Shown in pieces: positions 25,351 through 35,272 of a DNA stretch of 64,000 bases. This stretch comes from Marinoscillum sp049115815. Its GTDB lineage: Bacteria > Bacteroidota > Bacteroidia > Cytophagales > Cyclobacteriaceae. The stretch covers positions 1 to 64,000 of the forward strand of contig JAGDZO010000021.1 of NCBI GenBank assembly GCA_049115815.1, in the 5' to 3' direction. Numbering within the stretch: position 1 is the first letter of the stretch; every line of letters starts with the position of its first letter. The notes beneath the pieces are model-generated. The model did not search any database, was not told where the DNA came from, and saw nothing but the letters and a program-made list of their open reading frames with translations. Made by a program: the position numbers and the translations under genes.

Positions 25351-28300
25351 ATGAAATCATTAATTCCACTACTCCTCATTTTCACCTCGCTCATCACTTT
25401 TGCTCAGACCAATATTGGTGGTACTTACAGTACCAATCAGACACTCACTGCGGCAGGAAGTCCTTACCTGGTAACGAGCTCTATCACCGTTAACAATGGG
25501 ATTACACTAACAATAGAATCGGGTGTAGAAATAAGATTCAATGATAATCTGGAATTGCAAGTAAACGGAACACTCTCTGCGAACGGTGTAACCTTTACAT
25601 CGGCAAATTCATCACCGACCGCTGGTGTTTGGCAAGGAATCGACATTTCAAGTACCTCCTCGCAAACTTTTACGAATTGTCAGGTTCTTTACGCTGTTAA
25701 TGGTCTAGAAATCATAGCCGCCGATGTTAACTTGAGTGGATCTAGTTTTACATCAATAAGCGGTCACGCTATATATTCTGATCATTCGGTATTTGATCTT
25801 CGAAATACTATTACAGCAGCCAATATCACTGTAGCTGGAGCTGGAGTAAGAGGGATATATATTAATAGGGGTAACCTGAATTTATCAAATTCCAACTTTA
25901 GCAATATCAACTTCAATGCGGTTTATTTCTCAGATAATATGACAACAGGAGAAACCGCTGCAGCTAGCAGTTCTGTGAGTAATACCACAATCTCTGATGC
26001 TACAGCATCTGGGCTTGTTTTCAATGGAGGTACTGTGGCGGTTTCAGACATTACCTTTTCCAATAGCCGTTTTCCATTCGAATTTATTAACGAGGCAGAG
26101 GTAAACTACTTAGGCACAAATATTTATACAAACAATGACTTTGATGCGATATGGATGAATTACGCCTCCATCAATACTAACCTTACACTTCGAGATGCAG
26201 GTATTCCCTACTACATATCTCGTACGATGACCGTAGAAAATTCAGTCGAAATGGTTATTGAATCAGGTGCTATTCTCAAATTTACTCCTGGAGCAATACT
26301 ATCAATCGAGGGAAAACTAAATGCTGACGCAGCGGTGGATGAAGACATTATTTTGACCTCTTGGTATGACGATAATGTATCTGGAGACACAAATGGTGAT
26401 AGTAACAATACGTCAGCCTCAAGCAATGGGCAGTGGTATGGAGTCCACTTTCAGGACAACTCAGATGATGCCTCTTCTATTTCTGGTGCGACTCTTAAAT
26501 GGGTCCGATATTATGGAGCGATTAGAACGAATTCTGCTTCTCCTACGATTGACAATAACTTCATAACCAATTGCTACTACGGAGGAGAGTTTCTTGGAGC
26601 ATCTTCTCCTACATTCTCCAACAATGAGATAGCAGCATCTGAAAGAACACCTATTGCAATGACATTGGATGCTAATCCAATTTTTTCTAACAACTCGTTT
26701 TCCAGCTCAGATAATGAATATGATGCGATAGGATTGCTTGGAAGTGTACTCACTAGAGATAACACTTTACCGCAAAGAAATTTTACAGATATAGACAATG
26801 TGACGTATGTCTTGCTAGGTTCTGTAGATATTCCAGTAGGTACTTCCCTTACTATCGATCCGGGTGTGGTGATCAAGTCTGAGAGTGGCCATAACGTTGA
26901 AGTGCAGGGTGAATTGATTGCTGATGGAAACATTGCAGATGGACCGATTGTATTTACCTCGATCAATGATGATAACTATGGAAATCCTTTAGACACTCGA
27001 AATGATGGAACGGAAAGAATTCCAGCTATTGGCAACTTTGGTGGAATTTATTTCGGAGAAAATGCTGAAAGCACATCATTGCTGGATAGTGTATTGATCA
27101 AGTTTGCTAATTACACAGACAGATATCAATCTCAGGCAAGACCAACAAGTGGTACAGTGAGTTTTTCATACAGTGCTGCCGTAGCTATTAATCAATCAGA
27201 ACCAACCATTTCTAATTCAGAAATTAGTGATTCCAATTATGGAATTGATATGAGAGGTCTCTCATCTCCAGTCTTAACTTCCAATGTTATTAAGAATACA
27301 GATTTCGCTCCTTTTAGACAAGCCATTCAGTCGACTCCTGTTTATACCTCAAACACCTTCACGAGTGTTGGTTGGAAAGGGGTCGCTATTCTTCCAGAAT
27401 TAATCAATTATTCGGCTACTCTGAGCAAGCAGTCGGTAGCGGGTTATGACAATATCCTGTATATCATTACTGATTTGGATATCAACGAAACAGCGGAAAT
27501 TACGATTGAAGATGGCATCTATATAAAAATGGACATAAGTGACTACATCGAAGTTTTTGGTGGACTAAACATAGCTGGTACTGTTGAGAGTCCCGTAACA
27601 ATCACCACATTGGCAGATGACAATACAGGACCATTCACTGATCCACTTGATAATGATACACAAGGTAATGGTAATGCAACTGATCCTACAACACGAAAAT
27701 GGGCGAGCATTATTTTCTACGAAATGAGTGATGATACCTTTTCTAAGATTTCGCACACTAAACTATTATATGGAGGTAATGATCGTGCGCCTATTTTGTG
27801 GAGAAATGCTGCTGCTTCGGTAGACAATGTAGAGATTTCATTTTCTCAGAATTATGGATTGTACTTTGAAGGAGCGTCAACTCCCACGGTGAATAATGTT
27901 TCCATAAATACTTCACGAGCTGATCCACTAGCAATGAGTTATTTTGCGGATCCTACCTTTTCTAATATCACTTTCAATGCCAACGGAAGTAATGGAATTT
28001 ACTTATTTGATACTCAGTTAAACGCGGATGCCACATTGGCCAAAAGGGATATTGCAGGCATCAACAATATAGGGTACGTTATGAATAACCTTACTATTGA
28101 TAACGGCGCTACGTTGACAATTAACCCAGGAGTGGTACTAAAGCTTTCGTCCAGTAGAGGCGTCCATGTAAAAGAAGGCTCTATTCAAGCAATTGGTACA
28201 GAATCGGAAAACATCATTTTCACTTCGCTCAAGGATGATAGTAGAGGAGGAGATACCAATATTGATGGGAATGGATCTGTGCCGGCTATAGGTGATTGGT

Positions 28301-30867
28301 TTGGGGTGGCATTTGACGCTTCTTCTGTAGCATCAAACTTGGCTTATACGGAATTTAGGTACGGAGGTAATGCTGGTTATTGGTTCTTTGGATCTGAATA
28401 CGAGGGAACGATTGTTTCAAGGAATAATGCCTTATCAATGAGCAATTGTGTAGTTCAGCTGTCTAACAGTAGTGCCTTTGGTATTTATGGTACTTCAACA
28501 GCATCCCTTACTAATAATCGACTAGAGAATGTTAGTCGCTTCCCGATTCATATGTCCATGTTTGCTAATCCTTCTTTCACTGGAAATACCATGGAGAACG
28601 TTGCATGGTTTGCTCTAGGCATAGTTGACGAGAGCTTCAATCAGTCAGGTACCTTCCCGTTTAGAAGTTTTGCGGGTGTAGATAGTGTTACATATTATCC
28701 GACTGCACGATCTGGCGCTGCTATGACAATCAATTCTGGCACAAAAATCACAATTCCTGCTGGCATGCATTTTAAGAGTCAAAGCGAGCGAATCTTTGAG
28801 GTGAATGGGGAATTACACATCGCAGGTACAGCAGAAGATCCAGTTGTTTTTACAGGGTTTTATGATGATGAGTATGGAAGGCCAAGGGATACAGAAAACA
28901 ACGGGTTACCTACGAGTATTCCAGTACACGGAAAAGTGATAGAGTTTAATAATATTAGCGATGATGCTAGTCTAGTTGAGCACACTATCATTCGGTATAA
29001 GGATAGAGCAGCCGAGCTAGAAAGTGCTTCACCTACCTTTGACAATAACCTGTTTGAATTTTTGAATTGGGGAGTAGTTTCTACGGGTATTTCAGAGCCG
29101 ACATATACTAACAATAACTTCAAGGACCTTAGTTTCACGCCATTCACTACTTCTATGGTGGCTTATCCAGCAACCACCAGTGGAAATACGATGGAAGGGA
29201 CAACATGGAGAGCCATTCATATCAACAATGAAACACTAACTCAGGACACTACTTTGTATAAGAGGTCTTTTGCGAGTATTGATAATATTCCATATTTCTT
29301 TAATAACTACACAGTAGGGTTAGGTGTGAAACTAGCAGTGGATCCTGGAGTCATTTTGAAGTTTGGAGATTTTTCAAGGAGTAATGGGTCAAGTAGTGGT
29401 GCAAGGTTGACAGTTCAAGGAGCATTAGAAGCAGACGGAGATGCCACAACTGACGGTACTATTATTTTCACCTCTATGAGAGATGACTTTTATGGAGGGG
29501 ATACTAACGGAGACAGCACCTATACTAGTACTATATACTATGAGTGGGACGGTATTCATTTTACAAATGAATCTTCCGATAGTGAATCGATTATAAATAA
29601 TGCTGTGATAAGAGGAAGTACCTGGGCTTCAGGGGTAAACTTGAATAGTGCTAGTCCAACTATTAGTAATACACTTTTCTGGCAAAACGGGATATCCAAT
29701 TCGTATGGAGGGCTTTTGATAACTGGTGCATCCAATCCTACACTTGCTAATAATGACTTTATTGATAATTCTTATTTATCTGGAACTACAGTTCAAGGTT
29801 TTGGTATCAGCAATACAGGCACGTTCACTATAGATGCGACGAATTCATGGTGGGGAGATAATTCTGGCCCTTATCATGCTACTTTGAACATAGAAGGCAA
29901 AGGCGACCAAATATTAGGAAACGTAACTTTTGATCCTTGGGCAATGGATAATTCACTCAACCCTATCACTGGTGATGTAAGCTTAAATGGTACCGTATCC
30001 GCTTATGATGCAGCTCTTACGTTACAGGATGTTGCAGCGGTTATCAATTTCGAAGCTCGTCAAGACAGAGCAGGAGATGTGTCAGGAGATGGGACTGTTT
30101 CTGCCATGGATGCTTCTTACATTCTACAATTTGCAGCAGGAAAGATTCAATCGTTCCCTGCCGAAGCAGAAAACAAGCGAACTCAAGAGAGATTTGTTAG
30201 TACTCATTCTGAAGCTATTTTGACCATTGGTGATGCGCAAATTTCTATGCCGCAGGAAGAAGTAAGTATTCCTCTCTCAGTGTCAAATATTAGATCATTG
30301 CATGCATTGTCTATGAGGTTGCCATTGGGCGAAGATTTGGATTTCGTAGACTTTGCTTTCGATGACAACTTACCTTTTAGTCCTACACTTCATTTGAATC
30401 ATGAAACCAATGAGTTGAACCTGGCATTCGGTTTGATCGATGGTTTGAAAGAAGACTTTGAATTAGGAACCTTGCGATTAAAACTAAATAAGGACAAGGT
30501 TCATTTTTCTTCTTTTGAATTGCTGCCAAGTAAACTTTATGGTAATGAAACGGACGTCTTGAGCTTAGCCAAAACAGGCATGCTGTCATTCTCAGGATCA
30601 GTTCTTAGCGCTAATAATCAAGTACAAATGAGTGTCTACCCTAATCCGGCTGTAGATCGAATCATGCTTTTGTTGCCTGATTTTGTTGGTCAGCAGGTTG
30701 AGGTTCAAATCATAGATACTTCAGGAAAGAATGTGCTTAGCGTCAAGGAAAAGTTGAAAGTTGAAAGAATGGAGCTTCGTGACCTGCGCGTAAAACCAGG
30801 TATTTATGTTATCAAAATTGTTGGAGAGACAAGAGAGTATATGCAGCAATTAATCATTGGTCAATAA
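25351..30867 (+). CDS. Giant beta-helix exoprotein with dockerin-like module and T9SS tail
   Basis: The protein has 1838 residues from the ATG at 25351, giving signal peptide MKSLIPLLLIFTSLITFAQ; an ATG at 25336 is also possible. Roughly 1500 residues form repeated right-handed beta-helix units. They share a recurring pattern 'TxDxGVxLKF...L.a.GT....ITFTS..DD..GGDTNGDG', six or more times, which may hold calcium. Residues about 1535-1600 carry two dockerin-type Ca-binding repeats (GDVSLNGTVSAYDAALTLQ and GDVSGDGTVSAMDASYILQ). A cohesin-like beta-sandwich and a T9SS sorting tail (YPNPAVDRIMLLLP...) end the protein. It is likely surface-exposed or released; the next gene encodes cohesin-like domains. 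Confidence 0.87.
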   Translation: MKSLIPLLLIFTSLITFAQTNIGGTYSTNQTLTAAGSPYLVTSSITVNNGITLTIESGVEIRFNDNLELQVNGTLSANGVTFTSANSSPTAGVWQGIDISSTSSQTFTNCQVLYAVNGLEIIAADVNLSGSSFTSISGHAIYSDHSVFDLRNTITAANITVAGAGVRGIYINRGNLNLSNSNFSNINFNAVYFSDNMTTGETAAASSSVSNTTISDATASGLVFNGGTVAVSDITFSNSRFPFEFINEAEVNYLGTNIYTNNDFDAIWMNYASINTNLTLRDAGIPYYISRTMTVENSVEMVIESGAILKFTPGAILSIEGKLNADAAVDEDIILTSWYDDNVSGDTNGDSNNTSASSNGQWYGVHFQDNSDDASSISGATLKWVRYYGAIRTNSASPTIDNNFITNCYYGGEFLGASSPTFSNNEIAASERTPIAMTLDANPIFSNNSFSSSDNEYDAIGLLGSVLTRDNTLPQRNFTDIDNVTYVLLGSVDIPVGTSLTIDPGVVIKSESGHNVEVQGELIADGNIADGPIVFTSINDDNYGNPLDTRNDGTERIPAIGNFGGIYFGENAESTSLLDSVLIKFANYTDRYQSQARPTSGTVSFSYSAAVAINQSEPTISNSEISDSNYGIDMRGLSSPVLTSNVIKNTDFAPFRQAIQSTPVYTSNTFTSVGWKGVAILPELINYSATLSKQSVAGYDNILYIITDLDINETAEITIEDGIYIKMDISDYIEVFGGLNIAGTVESPVTITTLADDNTGPFTDPLDNDTQGNGNATDPTTRKWASIIFYEMSDDTFSKISHTKLLYGGNDRAPILWRNAAASVDNVEISFSQNYGLYFEGASTPTVNNVSINTSRADPLAMSYFADPTFSNITFNANGSNGIYLFDTQLNADATLAKRDIAGINNIGYVMNNLTIDNGATLTINPGVVLKLSSSRGVHVKEGSIQAIGTESENIIFTSLKDDSRGGDTNIDGNGSVPAIGDWFGVAFDASSVASNLAYTEFRYGGNAGYWFFGSEYEGTIVSRNNALSMSNCVVQLSNSSAFGIYGTSTASLTNNRLENVSRFPIHMSMFANPSFTGNTMENVAWFALGIVDESFNQSGTFPFRSFAGVDSVTYYPTARSGAAMTINSGTKITIPAGMHFKSQSERIFEVNGELHIAGTAEDPVVFTGFYDDEYGRPRDTENNGLPTSIPVHGKVIEFNNISDDASLVEHTIIRYKDRAAELESASPTFDNNLFEFLNWGVVSTGISEPTYTNNNFKDLSFTPFTTSMVAYPATTSGNTMEGTTWRAIHINNETLTQDTTLYKRSFASIDNIPYFFNNYTVGLGVKLAVDPGVILKFGDFSRSNGSSSGARLTVQGALEADGDATTDGTIIFTSMRDDFYGGDTNGDSTYTSTIYYEWDGIHFTNESSDSESIINNAVIRGSTWASGVNLNSASPTISNTLFWQNGISNSYGGLLITGASNPTLANNDFIDNSYLSGTTVQGFGISNTGTFTIDATNSWWGDNSGPYHATLNIEGKGDQILGNVTFDPWAMDNSLNPITGDVSLNGTVSAYDAALTLQDVAAVINFEARQDRAGDVSGDGTVSAMDASYILQFAAGKIQSFPAEAENKRTQERFVSTHSEAILTIGDAQISMPQEEVSIPLSVSNIRSLHALSMRLPLGEDLDFVDFAFDDNLPFSPTLHLNHETNELNLAFGLIDGLKEDFELGTLRLKLNKDKVHFSSFELLPSKLYGNETDVLSLAKTGMLSFSGSVLSANNQVQMSVYPNPAVDRIMLLLPDFVGQQVEVQIIDTSGKNVLSVKEKLKVERMELRDLRVKPGIYVIKIVGETREYMQQLIIGQ

Positions 30868-30883
30868 TCTTTTAAACGGACTA

Positions 30884-33800
30884 ATGATGATACCATTTAA
30901 TAAACTCACAAAATGCGTGACAGCAGTCATTATTTGGCTGCTAGGCACGCCCATTGTTGCGCAGGATGTACAGGTCAACTTTGCTTCTAATAGAGACTCT
31001 GTTGGAACAGAGGGGGATATTGTACGCGTACCCATATTGCTAGATACGGTCTACACCAACGACATGCTTGGTGAGAATATAATTGCTTTAAATCTTACGT
31101 TTAGTCATAGCCCAGATCTAATTCCTCAAGGATTTGATTTCAATGGCGGTTTGATACAGTCCTGGTCCCATAATACATCCATTAAATCGAATAATCAATT
31201 TAGTATTACCGCGGCAGGCGTCAATCCAATTGCACTAGATTCTGGTTTGCTATTTTATGTTGATTTTTTACTTGGAGATGTAACCAGCACAAGAAGTCCA
31301 ACTTTCACATTGGTTACATCAGGTATGAACAACTATTTTAATGAAGGTGGATATGTGTTCACCATGGATTATGGTCAAATAAAGATCAATCCAATTCTTC
31401 AGTTGAGTGCAAGTTCTAGCCCTAGTCGAATTACCGTTGGAGATTCTACTAGGATAAGTGCAAGTGGCGGAACTGCTCCATATACGTATTCTGTAGCAGA
31501 TCCTACGTTTGGGTCTATCGTTTCGGATCAGTATTTTCTTGCTGACAGACATGGATTTGCTGTGGTAAACGTGGAAGATTCCAATGGGCTTACTGGTAGC
31601 ACCACGGTGGAAGTACGTTCTTTTGAGCTTGGTTTTATCGCTCAGGAGGATCTTGTTTATCCTGGCGAAGATGCTTTGGTTTATCTGACAACTACCGATT
31701 TGTTGGATTTGGACATCATTTCGGGTTCGTTTGAATTCACACGCCCCAATAATGACAATATTGATTTTAAGAATTTCGTGCTCGAAGGTTTTTTGTTGGA
31801 AGATTACTCCATTGAGATGAGTAATATCAATGATTATACATACAAGGTAGCATTCGCAGGAGCTGCAGCCATTGGAGCAGGGGATACTTTATTAGGGATC
31901 ACTTTTTCGACAAATTCGAGCCCATCAAGTACTACTACGACATTGCAGATCACGGATAATAAAATATTATTCAACGATGATCTTCCTGGAAATCGGGGAT
32001 TGGGAGCGTCTATAAGGTTTATTAATCTTATCGCACCTAACCTTAATCATCCGGCAGGCAATTATATACCAGGTGACCAAATACAATTTGCAGGTTCAGG
32101 TGGTACACTTCCATACACCTGGTCTGTATCGGATAATGCATTGGCTACAATTGATTCCATAGGATTGCTAACAGTAAAGTCAGGAGGGCTACTGACAGTT
32201 ACTATCACTGATTCGCTTGGAGTATCTGCGAACCAAGTGATAAACTTATATGATGGAAAAGTAGATATAGCAGATCATAGTGCATCTCCCGGTTCTCAAT
32301 ACTTATTGCCAATCGAACTCACAGAACTCCCCGATGGTAGAGGTTTTAGTGCCTTTTCTTTTGACTTCGCATATGATACCAGCAAGGTTGAGTTTGTAGA
32401 GGTGGTCAAAGCAGGATCATTAACAGAGAATTTTACCATAGTAGAAAATGAACTAACCGGTGTTAAACATCGCGTAGTTGGTGGAGGTACCAATGAAGTA
32501 ACAGGGCCTGGCGATTTTATCTATTTAAGCTTTCTTTTGGATAATCTGGACGATGGTTCCACGACAAGTATCACCATGAATAGTATTCAGTTGAACGAAG
32601 GAAGTCCTTTGGTTTTCTCCGCAAATGGAAGTTTGAAGGCAACCTTCAGTCCTAATACCAGAGATACCACATTGGTGATAGATGAAGATGAGGCATATTC
32701 TTTTATATCAGCAGATTTCCCTTTTGATCATCCTGATGATACCAAGACTTTTCAAGGTGTTAGATTCACTTCTCTCCCTATGGCTGGCACTCTTGTATAT
32801 TTTTCAACTCCCATTAGTTTAAATCAACAGATCCCGGTAAGTAACTTGGCCAATTTGGTTTATCAGCCGGAATCTAACGAAAGTGGTCAAAATTATGTCT
32901 CGTTTGATTTTGTGGTGGTGGACAATGCAAATACACCGAGTAATTACTCAGCAACAGTAACTATGGATGTGACACCAGTTAATGACACACCTTCCTTTAC
33001 CCAATCTCAGAATTCAATTGATGTAGATGAAGATTTTGTTGATCCTATTGTAGTTCAGTTTACACCTAATGCCGTTCCTGATGACGAACTAAATCAAACA
33101 GTAACTTATTCGATTAGTCCTGACTCTATTGGCATTGCCAACATGGTATTCGACGAGAATAATCTAACGTTGACCTTTTCATCAATCGAAAATGCTTTCG
33201 GGTCTGAAATCATTACTATTACTGCGGATGATGGGCAATCTGAGCTGAACACTTTCAGTCAAGTTTTGAGCATTTCTGTAAGCAGTGTCAATGATCTTCC
33301 TGTCATAGCAGATCAGACTTTCTCTTTAGAAGAAAATTCAGGATTAGGAACTATTGCAGGAACTGTTTTGGTACAAGATGAAGATGATTCAAGTCTTGTA
33401 TTTACAATTTCCTCAGGGAATATTGATAATGCTTTTAGTCTCAATAATTCAGGGGTTTTGAGTGTTAATAACTTTGACGCGATTGATTTTGAGACGAATC
33501 CTGTTTTCACTTTGTTGGTAAATGTATCCGATGGATCAGCGAATGTTTCAGCTACAATTACTGTAAATCTTACTGATGTTGATGAGGACGTGAATCAAGC
33601 TCCACAGATCAATCCGCAGACATTTAGTCTAGATGAAAATAGTCCAGTAGGAACATTAGTTGGTACTATCGAATCATTTGATCCAGACGGTGATGCACTG
33701 ACATATACGATCACGGCAGGCAATACCAATAATACTTTTGCTATTGATGGCACCACTGGTGCATTGACGGTGGCAGATGTATCTCAATTAGATTTTGAAA

Positions 33801-35047
33801 CAACACCTACATTTACCCTTACAGTACAAGTATCAGATGCGGCATTGAATGCCTCTGCTACCATCACCATCAATTTGAACGATGTAGATGAGACTGTAAA
33901 TCAAGCACCTCAGATAATTGCACAGACTTTCAATATTGATGAGAATAGTGCGAATGGTACGGCGGTAGGCACTGTAGTTGCAAGTGATCCAGAGGGTGAT
34001 GCACTGACATATACGATCACGGCAGGCAATACCAATAATGCATTTGCTATTGATGGAGCCACTGGTGCGTTAACAGTAGCAGATGTATCTCAATTAGATT
34101 TTGAGACAACACCTACTTTCTCTTTGACAGTGCAAGTAGCTGATGCTTCGTTGAATGCTTCAGCTATCATCACGATCAACTTAAACGATCTAAATGATAC
34201 CAATGTAGCACCTCAGATTGTGGATCAGACATTTAGTGTGAATGAGAATAGTGCGAATGGTACAGCGGTAGGGACAGTGGTTGCAAGTGATTCAAATGGA
34301 GACGTATTGACATACGGCATAACTGCAGGCAATACCAACAATGCATTTGCTATTGATGGAGCCACAGGTGCATTGACGGTGGCAGATGTAGCTCAATTAG
34401 ATTTTGAAACAACACCTACATTTACCCTTACAGTACAAGTATCAGATGCGGCATTGAATGCCTCTGCTACCATCACCATCAATTTGAACGATGTAGATGA
34501 GACTGTAAATCTAGCACCGGTAGTCTCTGATCAGGTATTCTTTGTAGACGAAAATAGTGAGGTGGGTACCGTTGTAGGGACTGTTAGCGCAACGGATCCT
34601 GAAAATGATATTCTAAGCTTCAGTATAACCACACGAAATGATGATGGCGCTTTTTCAATAAGTTCCTCTTCAGGAAGAATTGTTGTAAGTGAAGCATCTA
34701 ATCTTGACTTTGAGCTTAATGAAAGTTTCAGTCTTAAAGTTGCTGTTACGGATGGAGATTTAGTTTCAGAAGCACTGATAACAATTAATCTAAATGATCT
34801 AGATGAGACAGTGCTGAAGGATGAATCACAAAGTGCATTGAGAATTTACCCTAACCCAACTGTTGGGCTAATCCAAATAGATGGAGTGAAAGTAGAAAAA
34901 GTTAAATTGTATAATGCTGCAGGTATCGAACTGCTCGAGACTACCAAAAGCCAATTAGATCTTACGGAATTGCCTTCTGGAATATACTTTGTCGAAATGA
35001 TTTCGGTGGAAGGGATAGTAGAGGTAACTAGAATTAGAAAGAACTAA
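30884..35047 (+). CDS. Giant exoprotein with cohesin-like and cadherin-like domains, T9SS tail
   Basis: The protein has 1387 residues from the ATG at 30884; an earlier TTG/ATG frame would overlap the previous gene. The signal peptide ends IVAQ. Three cohesin-like segments are seen at about 28-170, 248-383 and 459-586 (pattern GSQYLLPIELTELPDGRGFSAFSFDFAYD...V.F..V), separated by short Ig-like spacers. A tandem-repeat-like region is followed by five cadherin-like repeats of about 100 residues (805-1310; each with DENS..GT.VGTV.A.D.DGD.LTY.I..GN). The tail is a T9SS sorting domain (IYPNPTVGLIQIDG). It probably works in surface adhesion or complex assembly. Confidence 0.87.
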   Translation: MMIPFNKLTKCVTAVIIWLLGTPIVAQDVQVNFASNRDSVGTEGDIVRVPILLDTVYTNDMLGENIIALNLTFSHSPDLIPQGFDFNGGLIQSWSHNTSIKSNNQFSITAAGVNPIALDSGLLFYVDFLLGDVTSTRSPTFTLVTSGMNNYFNEGGYVFTMDYGQIKINPILQLSASSSPSRITVGDSTRISASGGTAPYTYSVADPTFGSIVSDQYFLADRHGFAVVNVEDSNGLTGSTTVEVRSFELGFIAQEDLVYPGEDALVYLTTTDLLDLDIISGSFEFTRPNNDNIDFKNFVLEGFLLEDYSIEMSNINDYTYKVAFAGAAAIGAGDTLLGITFSTNSSPSSTTTTLQITDNKILFNDDLPGNRGLGASIRFINLIAPNLNHPAGNYIPGDQIQFAGSGGTLPYTWSVSDNALATIDSIGLLTVKSGGLLTVTITDSLGVSANQVINLYDGKVDIADHSASPGSQYLLPIELTELPDGRGFSAFSFDFAYDTSKVEFVEVVKAGSLTENFTIVENELTGVKHRVVGGGTNEVTGPGDFIYLSFLLDNLDDGSTTSITMNSIQLNEGSPLVFSANGSLKATFSPNTRDTTLVIDEDEAYSFISADFPFDHPDDTKTFQGVRFTSLPMAGTLVYFSTPISLNQQIPVSNLANLVYQPESNESGQNYVSFDFVVVDNANTPSNYSATVTMDVTPVNDTPSFTQSQNSIDVDEDFVDPIVVQFTPNAVPDDELNQTVTYSISPDSIGIANMVFDENNLTLTFSSIENAFGSEIITITADDGQSELNTFSQVLSISVSSVNDLPVIADQTFSLEENSGLGTIAGTVLVQDEDDSSLVFTISSGNIDNAFSLNNSGVLSVNNFDAIDFETNPVFTLLVNVSDGSANVSATITVNLTDVDEDVNQAPQINPQTFSLDENSPVGTLVGTIESFDPDGDALTYTITAGNTNNTFAIDGTTGALTVADVSQLDFETTPTFTLTVQVSDAALNASATITINLNDVDETVNQAPQIIAQTFNIDENSANGTAVGTVVASDPEGDALTYTITAGNTNNAFAIDGATGALTVADVSQLDFETTPTFSLTVQVADASLNASAIITINLNDLNDTNVAPQIVDQTFSVNENSANGTAVGTVVASDSNGDVLTYGITAGNTNNAFAIDGATGALTVADVAQLDFETTPTFTLTVQVSDAALNASATITINLNDVDETVNLAPVVSDQVFFVDENSEVGTVVGTVSATDPENDILSFSITTRNDDGAFSISSSSGRIVVSEASNLDFELNESFSLKVAVTDGDLVSEALITINLNDLDETVLKDESQSALRIYPNPTVGLIQIDGVKVEKVKLYNAAGIELLETTKSQLDLTELPSGIYFVEMISVEGIVEVTRIRKN
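33298..34812 (+). repeat. Five tandem cadherin-like coding repeats
   Basis: The units of about 303-306 bp start near 33298, 33602, 33905, 34205 and 34511. A stretch of about 118 bp in unit 2 (from 33783) recurs identically in unit 4 (from 34392), 609 bp apart, while unit 3 between them differs at many positions. This shows recent exchange or duplication between repeats. Confidence 0.85.
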
Positions 35048-35052
35048 AAAAA

Positions 35053-35091
35053 TCAGGAATCTCTTTAGAGTTTAATTGAAGAGATTCCTGA
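35053..35091. terminator. Bidirectional terminator hairpin
   Basis: A perfect 13-bp stem TCAGGAATCTCTT/AAGAGATTCCTGA has a 13-nt loop and is preceded by an A-run. It sits 6 bp after the stop of the cadherin-like gene and faces the convergent lamin-tail gene. Confidence 0.8.
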
Positions 35092-35272
35092 ATGATTTCC
35101 GTCCTAACATGTTTACCGAAAATAACCCGTTTTGTATTTTCAGCCGATGATGATATTGTTCCGATATTCAACTTTCAATTAAATGAACTTTTACATAGAA
35201 CTGATTGAATTGTAATAGGAGCCATAAGCTGCCATTAGGAATCAAAACAAGCATCTTTTAAAGGTTTGTCGC

